From Kingdonia uniflora (taxonomy: Eukaryota; Streptophyta; Magnoliopsida; Ranunculales; Circaeasteraceae), in contig JACGCM010000440.1 in the NCBI GenBank assembly GCA_014058105.1, positions 1,550,001 through 1,614,000 of the forward strand: a stretch of DNA of 64,000 nucleotides, given 5' to 3'. Shown here in pieces: positions 1 to 10,560 of this stretch (the first letter of the stretch is position 1; the number at the start of each line of letters is the position of its first letter). The notes under the pieces are model-generated. The model searched no databases. It was given only the letters and a program-made list of their open reading frames with translations, and had not been told where the DNA came from. Both the position numbers and the translations under genes were made by a program.

Positions 1-529
1 ATTTATAATCCCCTTCGCCAAATTGGTGAGGGGAAGATTCAACCCGTACTTTAATTGAGGTAGGTAGCATAGAAAACCCTTTGAGAGGTCACTACTGACA
101 TCTCTATCGAAATACTCTAACGAGATCGATTCATCTATATGCCTATATCATTTTTCTACTTCCAAATCTTCTAGCAGATAAATATACTTTCCCCCCTCCG
201 CTACCTACAAACCCTAAACTGCCTACCGGCAAATTCTACACATTTACCCCACTTCCCTCTTATAGCCACCTTGGCTTTACAAAACTCTCTGAAGGCATCA
301 GAACCCAGAGGATAAGACAACAACTGACTAGGGAAACCCAAGAATTGTTCCAATCCTCCTTCCCCATCGATATCAGACTCATTCGTCCGACCAGAGGTTG
401 AAACATCATTAATAGATGACCTACCCATATTAGAAACAAATTCTGCAGGCATGTTTTTGACCTACAGAGATGCCTTTCACGCTAGACCTACATACATGTT
501 AAGGTATTTATCATTCTTCCATCTATGTA

Positions 530-564
<35 letters not shown>

Positions 565-1124
565 TATATATCTTTGATCAATCATTTAGGCATAACATAT
601 GTATTTTACATATAGAAATACATCAACATATATTGCATATATCTCTACTAACCTTCAGTATCCGAATAAGAATCAGCAGTAGAGTCAAGCTTTCCTCTCA
701 CAACGTTGTTGTATTGCCACCTACGAGATCCAGAATCTTTCGCCCACTTCAACCATTTATCACCTTCGGATAACTCTTGATCGAATCCCCTGATTTTTCA
801 CCATTCTCTCTGATTACTCTCCAAGTTTTTTGTGATAAAACGATTGTTTGGGGACAAAGAAGAACTATTTATCCTTTCTCTCTCATGCGGCTGGCATCTA
901 TTGCTCCATGCACGAACCGTCCTCGATTCCAAAGCCGAGGCATCCTTTCCACTCTCCATGTCAAACGCCTTGTACCTCTTCGATAAAACCACTTTTCCAT
1001 CATTATAACCCCCCTTATTTTTTAACATATTTTTTTCCCCATTTCCATATCTTTTCATGACCTTCCCGCATTCATGATGACTCGCACTGTACGATCTCAA
1101 AGATATATTTCCTTTTTGATGCAA
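1..1124 (-). pseudogene. Antisense ORF-c of element A, exon fragments
   Basis: Two minus-strand open segments (798-1124, 108 codons; 201-452, 83 codons, with continuing similarity to position 1) match consecutive parts of ORF-c in elements B and C. The first shares a segment with NDGKVVLSKR versus NEERNLFSKS at 28511-28744. The second shares the block ending GKCVEFAGRQF versus GAGVLEFGKKMY at 27535-27948. In the other copies ORF-c carries a region resembling the Pfam putative gypsy-type transposon domain (Transposase_28). Here the gene runs off the left edge and has stops beyond 201, so it is a broken partial copy. The region 453-797 would be intronic or decayed and contains an AT microsatellite. 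Confidence 0.55.
533..561. repeat. (AT)n microsatellite
   Basis: About 14 AT dinucleotides in a row, inside the presumed intron of antisense ORF-c. The 82-codon plus-strand reading frame that crosses it is composed of low-complexity Tyr/Ile and is not a gene. Confidence 0.95.
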
Positions 1125-1393
1125 AACAAAACTAGAAGCATCTGTATTTTCATATTTTTGTTTCTCAGTCCTTGTTTATCATATTTATAGTGATTGACGT
1201 CATTTTCTAAATTGTACAAAAATTTAAATTTATTCAAAATGTTTACTAAAATAGTCTTAAAGTAGATTCGCCCCTATAGAGGATTCGATTTACTTATATT
1301 ATTAATGTTATATTCACAACATCCATAAGACATACACTTTACACATCATCCATCACGACCTTGGTAAATTTAAACAGCCAACATCTAACCACA

Positions 1394-1639
1394 TCATTCA
1401 CCGATCTTCGTATCTTCAAATTCGATCTCCACTTCAGCAATCAAACCCACCAACCTTTCTTGTTTTACCGAATCACTCACGAATACATGAAAGAATAACT
1501 CATAAAAATAGCGAGCATACTCAAGTTCTATGCTCCTTATATCTAATCTTTCAAGCTGACATTCCCTCACTGGTAACTCAGTCTCATAACCAAGAGAATC
1601 AAAGATCCTTTCCCGCGCTTCAGCAGTTTTTATAGCCAA
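1394..1639 (-). pseudogene. Antisense ORF-b of element A
   Basis: An 81-codon minus-strand ORF starting MAIKTAEARERIFDSLGYE. It aligns with ORF-b of element B at 29117-29344, which has IAEVREWIFELLGYDAEIP, and more weakly with the ORF at 52654-52854 in element D. The conserved core is a short helical stretch followed by LGY and an acidic/Pro segment. Function is unknown. It lies between ORF-a (2661-2918) and ORF-c, on the strand opposite to the LTR transcript. Whether it is a separate small protein or an exon cannot be settled from sequence. Confidence 0.55.
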
Positions 1640-2541
1640 TCGTCCTTCTGCAGCATGCCGAATCCTCTAAAATCGAGTTTGCACTATCTTAACTTTTCCC
1701 TGGATATTTGCAAGTCATGCTATCAGTATTTATAAGTTTCCCTGTCACTTCCTCTTTTCACACGGCTTTAACCTATTATCTCATAAGAACAACAAAAAAT
1801 CATGGACTCACTTATTATAACTTATCCCCTCACTAGTAGACACATTGGTTACTAAACTCGACCTTACGCTACCACAAGTAATATCTCTATTGACCTGTAG
1901 TAGCTCAAGATTACATATTTCCTACAATTTCTATCCCTCACCTGTCAAACATAAATCATTTTAGCCAGCATGACGTTCTCATCACATATTCACTTCAGTT
2001 CGAGTGATATTGCAATATTGTTTAATCACTTTTCAGCGGTTATTTAACCAACATCCCACACATTTCAGTTCGATTCAAAAAAGTTTTTCTGTACACAGTT
2101 TACTAAATATCAACTTTTATTCATGTCAAATATATTACATTAATTTACAGATAACAAGTTTTCAACTCATCGACTTCAGTGCTATGACGGAATGTTACCC
2201 ATCCAGTACTAAACTTCAGGTACTTTACAGATAACAAGATTTTCCCTGTTTGTTAAAAGTTACAGATCATTTAGGCAAGTAGAGGAGTCGCGTCTTCCTA
2301 TTTTTCTTTTTTCAATAATTTTTCACCCTAATGCAAAGAAAACATTGGAACCAACAAAGATCATCCCTCACATGGCTCGGTTGAAGCCCAGTCGAAATCC
2401 AAACGAAAACTATGCAAGCAGTGAACTCAATGTTGGCCCCCGCAAAATAAGATGAAGGTCTTTGAGCGCCAAAACATTATAGAAATGCTTCAACAGACTC
2501 CAACCTCCAGTTCTCCTCCTCCACTGCCATCGCCACCTCCT
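1640..2541. other. Spacer between antisense ORF-b and ORF-a of element A
   Basis: AT-rich sequence with no ORF I can support. It corresponds in position to the spacers between ORF-b and ORF-a in elements B and C, and may be intron or promoter DNA for the antisense ORFs. Confidence 0.5.
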
Positions 2542-2918
2542 CTATAACCACCACCACCGAAGAGTTGGTAAAGATGAAGAGGGCCCAACCATAAAATCCA
2601 TGCTAACACAAGAAATCAGCATATCTGCCAAACAGATACACCTTTCCCTGCATATGAAGCTCAAACCCTGTCTTCTGCAAGGGTACAGAGATAGGCCCGA
2701 CGTTCCTCGCCTATCAAGATGAAGAAATGAAATCTCCACTTATAGTAAAAATCCTCTTCAGCTTCAACCGCTTCCTCTCCCGACAAGCCTTGATACATCG
2801 GAGGAACAGGGGCTGGGAACACCATTTCCAAGGAACGATCACCAAAATATTTTAACTTCAGGCTCTGCATTTTCGACACAATCCTCTCTTCAAGAACTGT
2901 AATCCGAATTTTTACCAT
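2542..2918 (-). pseudogene. Antisense ORF-a of element A
   Basis: The minus-strand ORF 2661-2918 (85 codons) has the pattern LKLKYFGDRSLE, then a Pro-rich turn, then EEAVEAEEDFYYKWRFHF. It matches ORF-a of element C (37299-37523: LRLWNFGNQSLAE, then EEVEEADDDFFNMFRFHY) and, less closely, the ORFs at 51811-52065 and 63082-63420. It is the ORF nearest the PPT/LTR, so its 5' end faces the LTR. A further frame, 2542-2739, continues the homologous C-terminal part. No known enzymatic motif is visible. Confidence 0.55.
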
Positions 2919-3201
2919 CTCAGAAAGGGTTACTCATGCAAGAATTGTTCCAAAGATTTACTACAAGTGCTCTTTATATAACCTTGCATTAATTGTGCTG
3001 GTACGTATTCCCAAGCGTCATCATTCATTACAGACGTGACTTTTCAAAAACAACCGTCACATATATCCGTATCAGTATTTAATACCCATCACTTCCCAAT
3101 GTCATGTAACAGCCACTCAGTCAAACACCATCATTACCTCATTTCGAATTTCAAACTTTACACATAATTTTTCTTAGCCAAAGCCACTCGTGTCTTTGGT
3201 T

Positions 3202-3214
3202 GCAAGGGGGTGAT
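3202..3214 (+). other. Polypurine tract of element A
   Basis: A purine-rich run with five G directly before the LTR start TGTAC. It occupies the same position as the GAGAGGGGG runs before the LTRs at 30364, 37857 and 63654. It would prime plus-strand cDNA synthesis. Confidence 0.7.
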
Positions 3215-3734
3215 TGTACGGACTTATCCCTCGAGCTCACTCATAGTTGAGCTCATTCAGCTCGAATTACCTTCATCTCAGGCTTACATAATTTTAGCAC
3301 TTAACACTCCAGTCAACATTCTACCCATCCCCACGAACTACTCAAGAATATGGGTCGAGCTAATCCCGGAAAATGTTATACAGTCAAGAACACCTGTCTC
3401 CCACAAACTCCTCAGCTATTTAGTCAACCACTAACCACGTTATTGATAAAATGTGTTCCAGCACGATAAAGAGCTCTGGAGAAGCCTATATAAAGGAAAT
3501 GTTCCAGAAGAGGCAGGGACCAGAAAAATTACTCAAACTTCTTATTTACGAGATCAAAAGCATTTTTATGTTCTAAAGATCACTTGTAATAAAGATATTC
3601 ACTCCAAGCAATAAATATACCTTTACAAAAATCCTCCATACGAGGTCATAGTTTTTTACCTATTCAAAGGTTTTCCACGCTAAAAATACATGTTTCCGTT
3701 CTTTACTTTCAGTTAGAGTATTGTTACAGGTTCA
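3215..3734 (+). repeat. LTR1 (3' LTR of element A)
   Basis: It begins TGTACGGACTTATCCCTCGAG and ends CAGGTTCA, which matches the TGTA...CA ends of LTR2 and LTR3. The body is about 520 bp and only its termini resemble LTR2/LTR3: the CCCTCGAG near the start and TTTTCCACGCTAAAA near the end. It is therefore a related but distinct subfamily. A TATA-like box lies at 3486-3495. The bases after it, TTGGTGTGATAG, look like a degraded primer site, so it could also have served as a 5' LTR. Confidence 0.7.
3486..3495 (+). promoter_or_regulatory. TATA-like box in LTR1
   Basis: CTATATAAAG in the second half of the LTR, the position expected for the U3/R promoter of an LTR retrotransposon. Confidence 0.5.
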
Positions 3735-4069
3735 TTGGTGTGATAGCTTATTCCAAATCAGATCGAGCTATGAAATTTGGCCATTACAAAGTCGAACTCA
3801 AGTATCTTATTAAGGTCGGAAAAAGCTTTTTGATGAGTTCGAGCAATTTCCAACTCCTCCTATACAACAGATTGATCCCTCATATATTCTTCATGAAGTT
3901 ATGAAATATATTCCCCATAAATAACAGTTCCTACATAGAAACATTCTACCTAAATACCATTACAATTTTACAGAATCATAATTATAAATAAATTACTGAA
4001 ATGCCAGTACGAGCTTAAACATCTTTGGCTTTTAAGCTATACAGGTTTCTAGCTCTGGTCGCCATACGC
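3735..4069. other. Unassigned stretch right of LTR1
   Basis: AT-rich, no supported ORF. Only the first 12 bases (TTGGTGTGATAG) suggest a primer-binding site. The rest matches nothing else in the window that I can see. Confidence 0.4.
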
Positions 4070-4400
4070 TCAATTAATGATATCAGGATCTGGAAAAATT
4101 CCTCTTTCTTCTAATACTTTAAGGTAAGCTTCCTTGAGACCCCTCTCACTATCTATCTCTGCCTCGAGATATAAAATCAACATCATAAGGTCCTTAGTTA
4201 CTTCTGGAGTATTCTCTCTAATACAACTAGGCAAAAGTGGTTGGATTTTTATATACTTACTTCTATCTTTTCTAAGTACTTCATCCATTTTCAATTTTTT
4301 CTTTAGCCCAATCTACCTGTGCATCACATAAACTTATCCAATTTACTTCATTAAGAGCTTTATAATCTTTCACCTGAGCTTCAGTATGTACAGTGACAAT
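4070..4400 (-). pseudogene. Antisense ORF-c C-terminal fragment (separate Tat-like copy)
   Basis: The minus strand is open for 74 codons (4070-4294), and another open frame reaches back to about 4400. The end of the ORF, KEAYLKVLEERGIFPDP, resembles the C-terminal part of ORF-c in element D (the frame of 55777-56403, with LKTFIDEKGYDPDKLEP). It is cut at about 4400 by the truncated Athila-like LTR. Because ORF-c of element A runs off the left edge, this must come from a different copy. Function unknown. Confidence 0.45.
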
Positions 4401-5070
4401 TTTTGCTCTTAGTTTATGTTCCTTTTATTCATTTTATTTAGATTTTATAGTTGTTATAATGGCTGGCTAATTCACCTCTAAGGGTGAGGATAAAGTCGTC
4501 ATTAGGATGTAATATCACATATTATGTATTATTTTCTCTTACCACATATGAGTAAATGTTAATGAAACATATCACTATGACATGAGAAATTCATTATTAT
4601 CTTATGATCTCTTTAAATAAAGATATAAGTTGAGTTTTGTAATTCCGAAATGTTGTAGTAATTATTTTTACCCAAATGGTATTAATTTTGTATTTTTTCA
4701 AGGCATGCTACTAATTAACATTTTGTAGTTAGCATAAACTTTCATGAGATGTGTTTTTGTTACATACTTGGTTCATACAATATATTTTACTTGCCATTTT
4801 ATACATGTGTTACATTGACATGAGATCTATATTCGTTCTTAATATTTTGAGAGAAATAATGCTAAATTATGTTGATATTATGTGTTGATGATGGTGAATT
4901 TCGAAACCCCTAGATTTTCTTTCTTGATAAACAAACTATATCATTGATTTTTGTAGTTTTACAACCTTTGATTACTAAAACACAAGACCAAATTTAATTT
5001 TTAGTCATGTTCGGAAGTAAACGACACTCGATTTCTACCATTACTAAACACCGGATTTTGACCGTTATCA
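4400..5070 (+). repeat. Athila-like 5' LTR, 5'-truncated
   Basis: It matches the last 670 bp or so of the LTRs at 24480-25729 and 32095-33240, from the shared CTTAGTTTATGTTCC to the end CCGTTATCA. The first half, including the TGATGG start and the TATA box, is missing. The left boundary is estimated from where similarity fades. The primer site follows directly. Confidence 0.8.
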
Positions 5071-5073
5071 AAA

Positions 5074-5090
5074 TGGCGTCGTTGCCGATT
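5074..5090 (+). other. Primer-binding site of the Athila-like element
   Basis: TGGCGTCGTTGCCGATT starts three bases after the LTR. Plant Athila/Tat elements usually carry TGGCGCCGTTGCC here, so this is a near match with one change in the core. Confidence 0.75.
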
Positions 5091-6320
5091 TTGTTTAGTA
5101 ATTAGAAAGCAATTTTCGATTGTGTTTTCTTTTACCGATTAGTCATATTTTTTTTGAAATTCCTTCTTAATTTTTTTTCCATTAGTTATTTTTTTCCATT
5201 GAGGAGTTTTTGTGTGTTTTGAAGATCGAAGAAGGTATAAATACCCACGTATATTGGTGTATAAAAAAATAAATTTAATAGTTAATTTAACATGTTATGG
5301 CTGGCATCAAGCTACATTAGTAAGACATTATACTAAGGCAAAAGTCGTGAAGTGTTGCTAGTTGTTGGCTTATACAATTTTGTTTTCTGTTCTTCGTGTA
5401 ATTCGATTTTGATCGTCAATACAAAAGATAAAAACAAACAAATAATACAAATAAATAAATAAAATATATTAGTATTTTTCTTTTCTTTTTCTTCTCTGTT
5501 TGAGTGACCTGTAGTAAGGCAAACATTGTAATCTTGAGCGAAGAGTTTGTAATTAAGGTGAGGATAACAAATGTAGTTTTCTGCAGGGGCTATATTGGAA
5601 ACCACATCCTGGGAGGACCTCTCTACATCACCTACTTGAGCTAGAGTGCTTGGGTGTACCATCTCATCGGTTTTACCAAGGTAAACAACGAGCCCCAAAA
5701 AAGGCCACCCTGCAGGTACTTTCTTTTATCGCACCCTCCTGCAAAGAGGTCAGTTTTTGCTCATGTGTCTGATGTTTGCACACTTATATATTATAACATT
5801 CGATAAAAGGTAAATAAGAAATGGAATTTCATCACCCGCGTGTAGCACTGCACACTAGGACCCTGGCAGGTCACAACCAGGTTTAACATTTACGGAACAG
5901 GACATTGACTTTAAAAGAAGCCAAGATTAAGCCATAAAATAAATAGATAGACAAAAAGGCTTATCAAGAATGGACTAGGAACATTAAGAACGTGCTCATT
6001 TAGGTCCCTAATAGTAGCTGCGCTTGTTTGGAGGAAGTACGTTCCCTGACATAACTAGTGTGAAAAGGTAATTTTAAGCGGATCGCCCCACCTTCCAGCT
6101 CAGGTTCTTCTAGGTGACTAGAACTACATGCGAGTTATTGCTAAAGGGAATATACACAACTCAACATGCAAATTGATCCACTATCAGGAATATGAACAAT
6201 CCAACCCTGAGACCGGTTCACAACTTGACCTTAATTAAGCCCCATCTAAAATGATTATTGTGTTTATTTTTGTGCACCTCATTTTTGTGTGATCATCATA
6301 GTGTGCATATCTATTAGTGT
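5091..6320 (+). other. Leader of the Athila-like element
   Basis: About 1.2 kb between the primer site and gag. I see no supported gene. The 121-codon minus-strand frame at 5333-5698 has no similarity I recognise and is antisense to a normal leader position. Confidence 0.6.
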
Positions 6321-7906
6321 ATGAAAGAATGGTTTCGAGTGCCTAAGTGTCGTCTTGAGAGGCTTCAAGAATCTGACTTGATAGATATTCCAATCCACTT
6401 CGAGGTAGGCGAGTCAGCCCAACTAGAGATTCAAATCTCCATTGATACAAGAGATCGTACAAACCTTACCTATAGGGAACTCTTCCCTGTTGAGGGTGAG
6501 CTAGAAACCTTTGATTTCCTCGTCTTTTCATTGAGACTCAATCCGATTCCAATTTCTTTACTCACTTTGTTTAGTGTTCCACCCCAATCGTTTCAGATGG
6601 GAGATGCCAATGAAAATGGTCAGGGACCTGTGCGAATACCTCTAAAAAATTATATGTTCCCAAAAATGAAAAATCGTGCCTCGTGTATTGTTTTACCTCC
6701 TATCGCTGGGCAATTTAAACTTAGAAATGCGCTCATTAATTTATTACCAAAATTCTCAGGAGATGAAGATGAGAGCCTTTAGGCTTATGTTAGGGATTTT
6801 GATGAATTAATGTTCCTCCAAAAGTGCTGGAATGAGAATGAGAATAAAATAGAGGCCATAAAACTCGCGTTGTTTCCCTTTTCTTTACCAGGGAAACCTA
6901 AAAATAGGCTTCAAGCTCTACGACCAAAATCAATCACGAGCTTTGAGATGCTTACTAAAACCTTTTGCAATAACTTTTTCTCTATTTAGAAAATTGAGAC
7001 CCTCCATAGGGCTATTCTTAGGATTACCCAACTTCAAGGAGAAATCTTAAAGGATTATTTTGAGAGATATAAGGGATTGATCCTACAATGCCCTTATCAC
7101 AGTATCGACTCATAGGTCCTAACTAGAAATATTTATGATGGATTAGATACCAAAATCAAGAGAGCTATAGAATATTTTTGTTTAGGGAAATTCACTTATA
7201 AGGAGAATATAGAGGGTTTTGACTTCTCAAAAGAGATGGCTGAAAAATTATAAACCTGGGGAACCATAAGAGAAATTGATATGAAAGAAAAGTAGGGTAA
7301 TAACTTTGGAGTTGGATCTAACTCGAATTTGGAAGCTATGCTGACGACCATCCTATATAAGATAGAGTCCATATAAATAGGGCAAAACAAAATTTCCGCT
7401 AAAGCACCCATTTTCATACTGATATGCAAGCTTGTGTTGCACGTGATGATGTTGGACACTATACTCAGGATTGCCCTTTGATTTACAAAATTAGGGAAAC
7501 CATGAAGGATCAAGTCAATATGTTTCATCAAAAACCTTCATCTTTTCCATATAACCAGTTACATAATCAAGGGAATTCTTCAGAGAGGAATAACTTGATT
7601 AACTATTATGGCAAACTGTATTCCTAAGGGAATAATTCAAATCAAAATCAAGGTGGTGTATCCTTTCATCCCAATAACTAACCATTTTAGCAAAATACTC
7701 CTTACATTCCTACTAAGAATAGGAAACCATCTTCAGATGAGGGCATCCAAGTCCTATTGCAATCCAATAACCAGCTGATGCAATAATTCATACAAATAAA
7801 TCAGCAATCCATATGACTCGAATAGAAACATCAATTGCTCAGCTGACATCTGGGTTAAGTACTAGAGATAAATGTACATTTCCAAGTCAAGCCTAGCCCA
7901 ATCTTA
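6321..7906 (+). pseudogene. Athila-like gag
   Basis: Gag forms the virus-like particle and binds the RNA. The frame opens at 6321 with a 153-codon ORF that stops at 6782 (TAG). The next section continues in frame with several further stops: AYVRDFDELMFLQK, LFPFSLPGKPKNRLQAL and LKDYFERYKGLILQCP, the core of the plant retrotransposon gag domain. A degraded zinc-knuckle-like end (GHYTQDCP, about 7427-7470) follows. One of its Cys positions appears lost. The end is approximate and grades into the protease region. Confidence 0.8.
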
Positions 7907-8950
7907 AGGATCAAACTGAGAGTTTATACCGCAATCATGCGAATATTGTGATCATACTTAGAAATAGAAAGACTATAGACCACAAAGTTTGGATACCTGA
8001 GAACAAACTACGTAAATGTCCTAATCCTGGCACTGAGAAAGTTATAGATGGTAGATAACCCATGCGTCAAGAAACCCGTTTTATTCTGGAAGAGACCGAA
8101 CAGGTCTCGCCAAGTGAGAAGATTATCGAAAATGATCCTCCTAGAATTCCTATAGCACCTTTTCCCTAACAATTTTTTGTCAATAAGAAGAACATTCCCG
8201 ATGAAGAGGTCAAGAAGATGCTTAAAAATCTTTAGATCACTATTCCTTTCTTTGATGCGTTACGATAGATTCTGTCATATGCAAAACATCTCAAAGACCT
8301 CTGCACATTCAAGAAACGTATGAATGTTTCCAAGAAAGCTTTCAATGTTCATAACAACAAAAATGTTATTCAATTAGATGCTCAGGTTAGCTCTATAATC
8401 TTGAACAGAACACCCATGAAATATAAAGATCCTAGAATGCTGATAATTTCTTGTCTCATAGGGATAAGTCACATCGGAAAAGCCTTACTTTAATTAGGCG
8501 CATATGTAAACTTGATCCCTTATTCAGTATATGTGCAGCTAGGTCTAAAAGGACTAAAACCAGCGCATAAAACCTTACAACTAGCTGATTAATCCATTAG
8601 AACTCCTCAGGGAAATGTGATGGATATACTAGTCCAGGTTGACAATTTTTTCTATCCCGTAGACTTTGTGGTCCTTGACACAAACCCGGTAGAAGACCCT
8701 AATAGAAAGATACCTGCGATCCTTAGCCAAACTTTCTTGGCCACTACTAATGCGTTGATCAATTGTCGTAACAGAGCTAAGAAATTGAATATTGAGAATA
8801 AGACCATCGATTTGAATATCTTCAATGCAACTCATACTCTATTTGAAGATGAACCCGATGAGTGCAACATGCTTGATACTGTTGTAAATAGTATATTTTA
8901 TAGTTCAATTCTTAGGGACCCGTTAGAGGCTTGTCTTGCAAGGATTTAGA
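7907..8950 (+). pseudogene. Athila-like aspartic protease region
   Basis: The retropepsin should cleave Gag-Pol. The segment around 8440-8720 has the family pattern IGKAL..LGAYVNLIPYSVY, then LADxSI.TPQG, then a VDNFFYPVDFVVLDT stretch. The catalytic Asp that normally precedes LGA is replaced by a TAA stop at 8491-8493, so no active protease could be made. The ORF 8617-8949 (110 codons) covers the C-terminal half. 7907-8390 is the gag-protease linker with several stops. Confidence 0.8.
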
Positions 8951-9990
8951 CATTGATAACCTCATCAATGAGGTCAATGCCCTGTTGGATTATATTCCTG
9001 TTTTGAATAATAATGATAATGTTAAAAGGCTGAAAGTTAAAGATCATATTCTAGAAGCATACGAAGTACCCGCTAAGTTAGAACTTAAACCTCTCCCTGA
9101 AAATCTCAAATATGTCTATCTAGGTCCAAATAAGACTTTTCCTACTATCATAACATCTGACCTAGAACCTGAGAATAAAGAGAAATTTATGGGTTGTAAA
9201 CATAAAAACTCTTGGATGGAACATCTCAGATATATTAAGGGTATTAGTCTATCTGTGTGCATGCACATGATAAAACTTGAGGATAATAGAAAGAAGTCTA
9301 GATAAGGACAATGAAGGCTTAACTCGACTATGGCTGAGGTTGTGAGAAAATAAAATTTGAAATTGCTTGATGCTGGGATCATCTATCCCATTTCTGACAG
9401 CCCATTGGTGATCCCAATTCATGTTGTTCCTAAAACGTCTGGAATCACAGTTGTAAAGAATGATCACAATGATCTTGTCCCTACTCGCATGACTACTGGT
9501 GGGCCAGTATGTCTCGACTACTGAAAGCTCAATTAGGTCACTCGAAAATATCAATTTCCCTTGCTATTTATGGATCAAATGCGGGAACGTCTCGCCGGTC
9601 ATGAATACTATTATTTTCTTGATGGGTATTCCAAATGCCCATCACTCTAGAGGACCAAGAGAAAACCACGTTTACTTGTCCTTTTGGCACTTCTGCCTAT
9701 CGCCGCATTCCCTTTGGGTTATACAATGCTCTAACAACATTTTAGCGATGTATGTTGAGTATCTTCTCTGACATTGCTGAGCATTTCCTTGAGGTTTTCA
9801 TGGATGACTTCTCCCTCTTTGGAGATTCTTTTGGCCAATGTCTCCACCACTTATCTCTTGTTTTTGCTAGATGTCAACAGAAAAATCTTATTCTAAATTG
9901 GGAAAAATACCACTTTATGGTAAAAAAAGGCATATTATTAGGACATGTCATATCAGCAAAGGGAATCTAATTTAATAAAACCAGGATAAA
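8931..9990 (+). pseudogene. Athila-like reverse transcriptase
   Basis: RT copies the genomic RNA. The N-terminal approach to RT is visible in the ORF 8931-9305 (LKYVYLGPNKTFPTII, GISLSVCMHMIKLED). Next come PISDSPLVIPIHVVPK and a DYSKCPS-like block in shifted frames. The catalytic motif FMDD is intact at 9797-9808 in the ORF 9752-9970, followed by LGHVISAKGI. Frameshifts near 9500, 9650 and 9750 and a stop at about 9968 make it non-functional. Confidence 0.85.
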
Positions 9991-10560
9991 TGTCATATCT
10001 AGTCTCCCACCCCCACAAACAGTTTTGGTCGTTCGTTCATTCTTAGGGCATGCATGATTTTACAGACCTTTTTTTCCTGAGTTTAGCAAAATCACTCGAC
10101 CCCTCAGCAATCTCCTCATCAAGGATACTACCTTCTTATTCAATTATTCATGTCAAAAAGCTTTTAAGAATATCAGGACACGTCTAACATATTCACCCAT
10201 CATCTAGCCTCCTAATTAGAATGAACCTTTTGAATTGATGTGTGACGTATCTGACTATGCCATTGGTACTATTTTGGCACAACATGTTGATAACCTTCAG
10301 CGTGCCATCTATTATGCTAGTAAAACTCTTAATGATGTACAAATCAATTACACAACTATAGAGAAAGAAATTCTAGCGATTGTCTTTGCTATAGAAATTT
10401 TTTGTTCTTATCTCTTAGGTTCTATAGTGATAGTCTACACAGATCATGCTGCTATCAAACACCTTATTTCTTAAAAAGATACCAAGAAATGATTAATCCA
10501 GCTGATATTATTACTTTAGGAGTTTGATATCGAGAATAGGGATAAAAAAAGGTGCCAAAA
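9991..10560 (+). pseudogene. Athila-like RT thumb/RNase H
   Basis: RNase H removes the RNA template. The ORF 10235-10474 (79 codons) carries the RNase H opening MMCDVSDYAIGTILAQ, the YYASKTLN and TTIEKEILAIVFA blocks, and YTDHAAIKHLIS. The preceding 9991-10234 contains the RT connection (VVRSFLGHA, FSKITRPLSNLL) with two stops. A stop at 10472-10474 ends the open part before the integrase region. Confidence 0.85.

Larger units (their letters stand above)
1..3734 (+). mobile_element. Tat-like Ty3/gypsy element A, 3' fragment
   Basis: This is the 3' end of an LTR element that runs in from the left edge. On the plus strand it shows, in order, a region of minus-strand (antisense) ORFs, a polypurine tract and an LTR. 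The same order recurs at 25730-30855, 33241-38352 and 62880-64000, and the ORFs align with those copies by eye. Additional ORFs, often antisense, between pol and the 3' LTR are known from Tat-lineage elements such as Grande and Retand. No pol is visible here, so the lineage is inferred from the module alone. Confidence 0.7.

Noticed and set aside
525..773. 82-codon plus-strand ORF
   Set aside because: It is a translation of the (AT)n microsatellite and flanks; low-complexity Tyr/Ile, no counterpart in elements B or C.
5333..5698. 121-codon minus-strand ORF in the Athila-like leader
   Set aside because: No recognisable domain, antisense in a normally non-coding leader; length is possible by chance in AT-rich DNA.
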